DNA from: RGIG9151 sp963635575
GTDB taxonomy: Bacteria > Bacillota > Clostridia > TANB77 > RGIG9151
Length of the DNA stretch: 44,574 bases
Direction: 5' to 3'
Assembly: GCA_963635575.1 (NCBI GenBank)
Contig: CAVHFU010000008.1
Span: 1 to 44,574, forward strand
The first letter of the stretch is position 1. Each line of letters begins with the position of its first letter. Position numbers and translations under genes: made by a program. Below, in pieces: positions 40,806 to 44,574 of this stretch. The notes under the pieces were generated by a model. That model was not told the origin of the DNA. It saw nothing but the letters and a program-made list of their open reading frames with translations, and did no database searches.

Positions 40806-40837
40806 ATATTGACGTACGTCAATATGTACGCTAAAAT
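40806..40837 (+). promoter_or_regulatory. yefM-yoeB promoter with overlapping 20-bp palindrome
   Basis: TTGACG (40809-40814) and TAAAAT (40832-40837) are 17 bases apart. The perfect palindrome ATATTGACGTACGTCAATAT (40806-40825) covers the -35 box, and a further GTAC lies at 40826-40829. It is the likely site for autorepression by the antitoxin complex. Confidence 0.75.
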
Positions 40838-40860
40838 ATATTTATGAGGAGGAGATAAAA

Positions 40861-41112
40861 ATGACAAATGTAAATATAACTAATTTTCGAAAAAATGTAT
40901 ATGAATTACTAGAAACGGCTATAAAATACAATGAACCGATTAATATTTCTACTAAAAACGGTAATGCAGTTGTATTGTCTGAAGATGATTATAAAAATAT
41001 CATGGAAACATTATATATATCATCTATACCTGGTTTAAAGGAAGAAATTGTAGAAGGATTAAATGCGAATGATAGTGAGTTCGTGCCGGAGGACGAGGTG
41101 GATTGGAACTGA
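40861..41112 (+). CDS. yefM: antitoxin of the Phd/YefM family
   Basis: An 83-residue antitoxin. Residues 1-50 have the DNA-binding YefM fold (NITNFRKNVYELLETAIKYN, then the PINISTKNGNAVVLSEDDY stretch). The acidic C-terminal tail is the part expected to wrap the toxin. AGGAGGAG precedes the ATG. Its TGA overlaps the toxin ATG by one base. A palindrome over the promoter fits autoregulation. Confidence 0.92.
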   Translation: MTNVNITNFRKNVYELLETAIKYNEPINISTKNGNAVVLSEDDYKNIMETLYISSIPGLKEEIVEGLNANDSEFVPEDEVDWN

Positions 41113-41378
41113 TGTATGAAATAGAATACAGAAAACAAATTTTAAAAGATATCCCCAAAATAAAGGAAATAGGACTAAATAATAAGGTGGCACAATTAAT
41201 TGATGTCATAAAAAGTAACCCTTACCAAACACCACCACCATATGAGAAATTACTGGGTGATTTGAATGGTGCGTATTCAAGGAGAATTAATAATAAACAC
41301 AGGCTTGTATATCAAGTGTTAGAGGAAAAAAAGAAAGTTAGGATATTAAGTGTATGGTCACATTACGAAAATATATAG
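41112..41378 (+). CDS. yoeB: YoeB-type toxin (mRNA endonuclease)
   Basis: An 88-residue member of the Txe/YoeB group of the RelE superfamily, ribosome-dependent mRNA cutters. The core contains PYEKLLGDLNGAYSRRI, then HRLVYQV, and a C-terminal SHYE; the conserved Glu, Arg, His and Tyr expected at the active site are present. The ATG at 41112 overlaps the antitoxin stop (TGATG). It ends before a compact terminator. Confidence 0.93.
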   Translation: MYEIEYRKQILKDIPKIKEIGLNNKVAQLIDVIKSNPYQTPPPYEKLLGDLNGAYSRRINNKHRLVYQVLEEKKKVRILSVWSHYENI

Positions 41379-41385
41379 AAGTTTT

Positions 41386-41412
41386 AAAACACGTGTAAAA
41401 GCGTGTTTTTTC
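41386..41412 (+). terminator. toxin-antitoxin operon terminator
   Basis: AAAACACG pairs with CGTGTTTT around TGTAAAAG, followed by six T. Downstream, GAAAAAACGAG occurs twice (41469-41479 and 41489-41499), a 20-base-spaced direct repeat of unknown meaning. Confidence 0.88.
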
Positions 41413-41536
41413 TTTTGCAATATGATTTAATGAATAATATTTTTAAATTGCGTTTCAAGATAATTAAAGAAAAAACGAGGAAAATGAAGAAAAAACGAGT
41501 TTAGAAATGAAGAATTAAAATGTTTTTAAAATTGTG

Positions 41537-41565
41537 TTGACATAGATTATGTTACGTTGTATAAT
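41537..41565 (+). promoter_or_regulatory. consensus promoter of rplM-rpsI
   Basis: A perfect TTGACA (41537-41542), 17 bases and a perfect TATAAT (41560-41565), with a leader of about 60 bases in which no clear ribosomal-protein leader structure was recognised. Confidence 0.9.
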
Positions 41566-41630
41566 AGTAAAGTCGTTGTTAAGGCAATTACATTAAAAAA
41601 TATATAAAAAGATTGAAAGGAAGGGTAATA

Positions 41631-42068
41631 ATGAACGCAACACATATCGTAAAAGCAAGCGAAATCGAAAGAGCTTGGTATTTAGTTGACGCTGAAGGAC
41701 TTACACTTGGTAGAGTTGCAAGTGAAGTTGCTAAAATTTTAAAGGGTAAAAACAAACCTACTTATTCTACAAATATGGACTGTGGAGATTACGTTATCGT
41801 TATTAATGCTGATAAAGTAAAACTTACAGGTGCAAAATTAACTCAAAAATTATACAGACATCATACAGGTTTTCCTGGTGGACTTAAAGAAGTTAAGGCT
41901 AAGGACATGTTAGAAAGAAGACCAGTTAGAATGTTTGAATTAGCAGTTAAAGGAATGCTTCCTAAGAATGCTTTAGGTAGAGAAATGATTAAAAAGTTGA
42001 AGGTTTATGCCGGAGCTGAACATGAACATGCTGCACAAAAACCTGAAAAATTAGAAATTAAGGCATAA
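41631..42068 (+). CDS. rplM: 50S ribosomal protein L13
   Basis: The 145-residue L13 has family sequence WYLVDAEGLTLGRVASEVA, GDYVIVINADKV and the C-terminal YAGAEHEHAAQKPE. AAGGAAGGG supports the ATG at 41631 over an in-frame start at 41613. It is cotranscribed with rpsI 13 bases downstream, the standard pair. Confidence 0.98.
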   Translation: MNATHIVKASEIERAWYLVDAEGLTLGRVASEVAKILKGKNKPTYSTNMDCGDYVIVINADKVKLTGAKLTQKLYRHHTGFPGGLKEVKAKDMLERRPVRMFELAVKGMLPKNALGREMIKKLKVYAGAEHEHAAQKPEKLEIKA

Positions 42069-42081
42069 GGAGGAAACGATA

Positions 42082-42474
42082 ATGGCTAAGAATTATTTTT
42101 ATGGTACTGGTAGAAGAAAAGAAGCTGTTGCACGTGTAAGACTTGTTCCTGGAAAAGGAAAGATTACAATTAACGGAAAAACTATTGAAGAATTTTTTGG
42201 TTTAGAAACACTTAGAATGATAGTAAAGCAACCATTAGTTTTAACAAACAATGAAGCTAAATATGATATCATTGCAAAGGTTATCGGTGGAGGATATACC
42301 GGTCAAGCTGGAGCTATCCGTCACGGTTTATCTCGTGCTTTACTTCAAGCAAACGAAGAGAACAGAGCAGTTCTTAAGAAAGCTGGTTTCTTAACAAGAG
42401 ATCCAAGAATGAAGGAAAGAAAGAAGTACGGATTAAAGAAAGCAAGAAAAGCACCACAATTCTCAAAGAGATAA
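42082..42474 (+). CDS. rpsI: 30S ribosomal protein S9
   Basis: The 130-residue S9 starts with the family motif YGTGRRKEAVARVRL and ends in the universal KKARKAPQFSKR tail that reaches the P-site tRNA. AAGGAGG precedes the ATG. It is the second gene of the rplM operon. Confidence 0.98.
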   Translation: MAKNYFYGTGRRKEAVARVRLVPGKGKITINGKTIEEFFGLETLRMIVKQPLVLTNNEAKYDIIAKVIGGGYTGQAGAIRHGLSRALLQANEENRAVLKKAGFLTRDPRMKERKKYGLKKARKAPQFSKR

Positions 42475-42485
42475 TGTCAAACATG

Positions 42486-42521
42486 CAACCCCCAAGAATT
42501 TATGTTCTTGGGGTTGTTTTT
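42486..42521 (+). terminator. rplM-rpsI terminator
   Basis: CAACCCCCAAGAA pairs with TTCTTGGGGTTG around a loop of about six bases, followed by five T. Confidence 0.93.
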
Positions 42522-42702
42522 GCTATAATTTGAAGATTTATAATGAAATATAGATATATGAATACTAGGATTGCTAAATATGATATAATAGCCTTGAGTG
42601 TTATGAAGTTTAGAAAGTATTATATAAAAATATCTAGTATAAAGCATTAGAATAAAATATTAGTGAAGAATAAATAAAATAGTTTTAAGGAGGGAAGTAT
42701 AA

Positions 42703-44094
42703 ATGTCAGAAAATCAAAATGTCGAGTGGAAAGAAATGTGGCGGGATGAATATCTAAAATGGATTTGTGGTTTTGCTAATGCACAAGGTGGCAAGTTGGT
42801 AATAGGTATAAATGATAACGGAAGAATAATAGGAATAAATAATGCAAAAAGCCTTATGGAATCGATTCCAACCAAGGTTAGAGATACTATGGGAATAATT
42901 GTTGATGTAAATTTAAAAATAGAGAAAGGTAAAGAGTATATAGAAATATATATCGAAACGTATCCGTTTCCTATAAGCTTAAGAGGTAAATATTATTATC
43001 GCTCAGGTAGTACTTTATTAGAGCTTTCAGGTCATTCACTCGATAATTTTATGTTGAAAAAAGTCGGAAAAACATGGGATGGTGTTCCAATACCTTATGA
43101 ATCTATTGATAGCTTGAGTAAAAATGCTATTAATGTTTTTAGAGAAAAGGCCTTGCAAAGTGGAAGGTTATCGGCAGAAGATTTAGAAGTAAGTGATGAA
43201 ATTTTACTTAAAAATTTGCAATTATACGAGGGAGAATACTTAATAAGGGCTGCTATAATGATGTTTCACCCTAATCCTGAGAAATGGGTACAGGGAGCAT
43301 ATATAAAGATAGGATTTTTTGGAGTGTCTGATGCCGAGTTGTTATACCAAGATGAAATACATGGACCGTTAATAGAACAAGCGGATAAAGCAATAGATAT
43401 AATTTATCAAAAATATTTAAAAGCACTTATAAGTTATGATGATATTCAAAGAGTGGAAACATATATTTTCCCGAGGGAAGGATTTAGAGAAATTCTATTG
43501 AATGCTATCAATCATAAAGATTATAGTACGGGAATTCCAATACAGATAAGTATTTATGAAGATAAAATTTATGTATGGAATGATGGGAAATTGCCAAATG
43601 AAGTTCCGGTGGAGAAGTTGTTTGAAAAGCATTCTTCAATTCCATTTAACCCCAAAATTGCGGATGTATTTTTTAAATCAGGTGCAATAGAGTCGTGGGG
43701 ACGAGGCGTTGAGAAGATTATAAATACTTGTAAAAAGTATAATAACACACCAATACCTGAGTATGATGTTTCAACAAGAGGAATAATGGTAAAGTGTGTT
43801 GCCAATAGCAAATATATTAACTTATTAAAAGAACACGGATTAATAGAAAATCAGAAGAAGGAACAAGAAGACCGAACAAGAAAACCGAACAAGAAAACCG
43901 AACAAGAAAACAAAATAATAGAATTTTGTAATATTCCTAAAAGCGTTAAGGAAATAATGGAACATATAGGAATGAAACATAGACCTACATTTATGTATAA
44001 TTATTTAACTCCTCTAATAGAAAGGGAAATATTGGAGATGACAATACCGGAGCAACCAAGGAATAGGAAACAAAAATATGTTGTAAAAAGATAA
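42703..44094 (+). CDS. AlbA_2 (Schlafen-like)/HATPase_c_4 putative regulator with switchable C-terminus
   Basis: A 463-residue protein often annotated as RecG-like or putative transcriptional regulator. Residues 1-110 are an AlbA_2 domain (VEWKEMWRDEYLKWICGFAN, GKLVIGINDNG). Residues about 245-360 are an HATPase_c_4 domain (GFREILLNAINHKDYS, WNDGKLPNEVP, GAIESWGRGVEKI). Residues 405-463 form a winged-helix-like domain (IPKSVKEIMEHIG). The linker at 387-403 is encoded by four copies of a 13-base repeat, so each copy is read in a different frame. AGGAGGGAAG precedes the ATG. Its biological role is unknown; related proteins occur in defence and stress contexts. Confidence 0.82.
   Translation: MSENQNVEWKEMWRDEYLKWICGFANAQGGKLVIGINDNGRIIGINNAKSLMESIPTKVRDTMGIIVDVNLKIEKGKEYIEIYIETYPFPISLRGKYYYRSGSTLLELSGHSLDNFMLKKVGKTWDGVPIPYESIDSLSKNAINVFREKALQSGRLSAEDLEVSDEILLKNLQLYEGEYLIRAAIMMFHPNPEKWVQGAYIKIGFFGVSDAELLYQDEIHGPLIEQADKAIDIIYQKYLKALISYDDIQRVETYIFPREGFREILLNAINHKDYSTGIPIQISIYEDKIYVWNDGKLPNEVPVEKLFEKHSSIPFNPKIADVFFKSGAIESWGRGVEKIINTCKKYNNTPIPEYDVSTRGIMVKCVANSKYINLLKEHGLIENQKKEQEDRTRKPNKKTEQENKIIEFCNIPKSVKEIMEHIGMKHRPTFMYNYLTPLIEREILEMTIPEQPRNRKQKYVVKR
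43861..43912 (+). repeat. four tandem copies of a 13-base unit inside the AlbA_2/HATPase gene
   Basis: The unit GAACAAGAAAACC is repeated at 43861, 43874, 43887 and 43900; the first has one substitution and the last ends with A instead of C. As 13 is not a multiple of three, the copies are read as EQED, RTRK, PNKK and EQEN. Gain or loss of one copy would shift the frame into stops within about ten codons. Confidence 0.93.
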
Positions 44095-44099
44095 GTGGA

Positions 44100-44144
44100 A
44101 CGTGGGCAATGATAATTCATAATATCTTCTGCAGAGATTTCCAT
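44100..44144 (-). pseudogene. 5' relic of a gene beginning MEISAEDIMNYHCPR
   Basis: On the minus strand, a promoter-like pair (TTGATC and TAAGAT, 17 bases apart, about 44184-44207), the site GAAAGGA and an ATG at 44144 open a frame MEISAEDIMNYHCPR. The first fifteen residues look like the start of a real gene (YHCPRW-type openings are familiar from DUF1836 proteins), but the frame then runs into the antisense of the HATPase gene. The rest of the gene is lost. Confidence 0.35.
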
Positions 44145-44207
44145 AAGCTTTTTCCTTTCAAAAATATCTATGAATTTATCTTAACATAATCAAAAAATAT
44201 GATCAAG

Positions 44208-44232
44208 AAAAAAGCACGTATTCGTGCTTTTT
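44208..44232. terminator. terminator between the relic and the small membrane protein
   Basis: AAAAAGCACG pairs with CGTGCTTTTT around TATT. A-run and T-run on both sides make it bidirectional. Confidence 0.88.
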
Positions 44233-44235
44233 CTG

Positions 44236-44556
44236 TTACTGTGCTACATTAGGAATACTTATTTTAGGCATTTGATTTCCATTTTTATTCATATCTAGCA
44301 TATTATTATTCATAGGTGAATTTGTAGGGGAAGGACTTGGAGAAGAAGTATTATTCATTATATCATTTTTGTTTATTTCTGTTGGTAAGTTGCTGTTTTT
44401 TGGTTGTGTATTCATTAAGTTTTGGTTTATTTGTTGTGGGGTTGTACCATTATTTTTTCCGATATTATTCATTGTTCCTGATACAGAAACAACGCCGACT
44501 AGTAATACTAAACAAGCTAGTCCGAAGAACATAGCTATCCAATTTTTGTTATTCAT
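44236..44556 (-). CDS. small membrane-anchored protein with Asn/Pro/Ser-rich tail
   Basis: A 106-residue protein with one N-terminal membrane helix (about residues 6-26) and a low-complexity tail rich in Asn, Pro, Ser, Thr and Met, including SPSPSPTNSP. No family is recognised; the layout is that of a surface-anchored or exported spacer protein. GAAAGGA lies just upstream of the ATG at 44556, at the edge of the window. It ends just before a bidirectional terminator. Confidence 0.6.
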   Translation of the reverse strand: MNNKNWIAMFFGLACLVLLVGVVSVSGTMNNIGKNNGTTPQQINQNLMNTQPKNSNLPTEINKNDIMNNTSSPSPSPTNSPMNNNMLDMNKNGNQMPKISIPNVAQ

Positions 44557-44574
44557 AAAATCATTCCTTTCGAT

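Noticed and set aside
40246..41378. Mobile element explaining the deleted gene and toxin-antitoxin module
   Set aside because: No transposase, integrase, terminal inverted repeats or target-site duplication was found around the block.
41566..41630. Ribosomal protein L13 leader structure before rplM
   Set aside because: The leader of about 60 bases is A-rich and no conserved stem could be drawn with confidence.
43861..43912. CRISPR-like array
   Set aside because: The 13-base units are contiguous without spacers and lie inside a continuous coding frame.
3465..44556. Many long antisense frames over der, lon, rny, por and pyrG
   Set aside because: They lack ribosome binding sites and family resemblance and follow the codon pattern of the real genes on the other strand.

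Overview
The window is a strongly AT-rich stretch of bacterial chromosome with dense, mostly short-spaced genes, GGAGG-type ribosome binding sites and sigma-A promoters close to TTGACA-17-TATAAT. Gene content (RNase Y, YifB/ComM, der-plsY-gpsA, four-subunit pyruvate:ferredoxin oxidoreductase, SLH-domain surface proteins, MazF/NdoA, a GerS-like lipoprotein, a DUF975 protein) points to an anaerobic, Gram-positive-type member of the Clostridia, probably host-associated. The species cannot be named from sequence alone.

Layout. 1-5.5 kb: pyrG, a divergent ClpX-like unfoldase whose codon use differs from its neighbours, asd, a CmpB-like membrane protein and two 63-residue membrane miniproteins. 5.7-11.4 kb: tRNA-Gly(TCC), a cysteine-rich protein, and a TetR-RND exporter-exported coiled-coil operon whose consensus promoter lies between two copies of one palindromic operator. 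11.4-14.6 kb, minus strand: ComM/YifB, a GerS-like lipoprotein, MazF and a small exported protein. 14.7-22.8 kb: rny, tRNA-Arg(CCG), an LD-carboxypeptidase, pth, ung, a haemolysin III-like protein (opposite strand), lon and a GIY-YIG protein. 22.8-27.7 kb: a DUF975 protein and two SLH-domain proteins. 27.7-31.6 kb: a GlmU acetyltransferase domain standing alone, then der-plsY-gpsA. 31.6-34.7 kb, minus strand: porG-porD-porA-porB.

34.8-37.7 kb is the most interesting block: three tandem mini-pilins (64, 57 and 59 residues, all with a K-G-G signal and a hydrophobic segment ending in Pro-Met), a TadE-like and a TadG-like pseudopilin, and a small prepilin peptidase. It is preceded by a sigma-D/FliA-type promoter (TAAA-N16-GCCGATTA) and a structured leader. 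The SLH operon at 23.6 kb has an even closer match (TAAA-N15-GCCGATAG). Together they suggest a motility-sigma regulon that covers a Tad-like pilus and S-layer-type proteins.

37.7-44.6 kb: a YfhO-type membrane protein, an internally deleted membrane-protein pseudogene, a YefM/YoeB toxin-antitoxin pair with a 20-bp palindromic operator, rplM-rpsI, an AlbA_2/HATPase regulator carrying a 13-bp tandem repeat that could switch its C-terminal domain on and off, the 5' relic of another gene, and a small membrane-anchored protein. There is no transposase, integrase, CRISPR array or rRNA, and no gene-free stretch longer than 300 bases.
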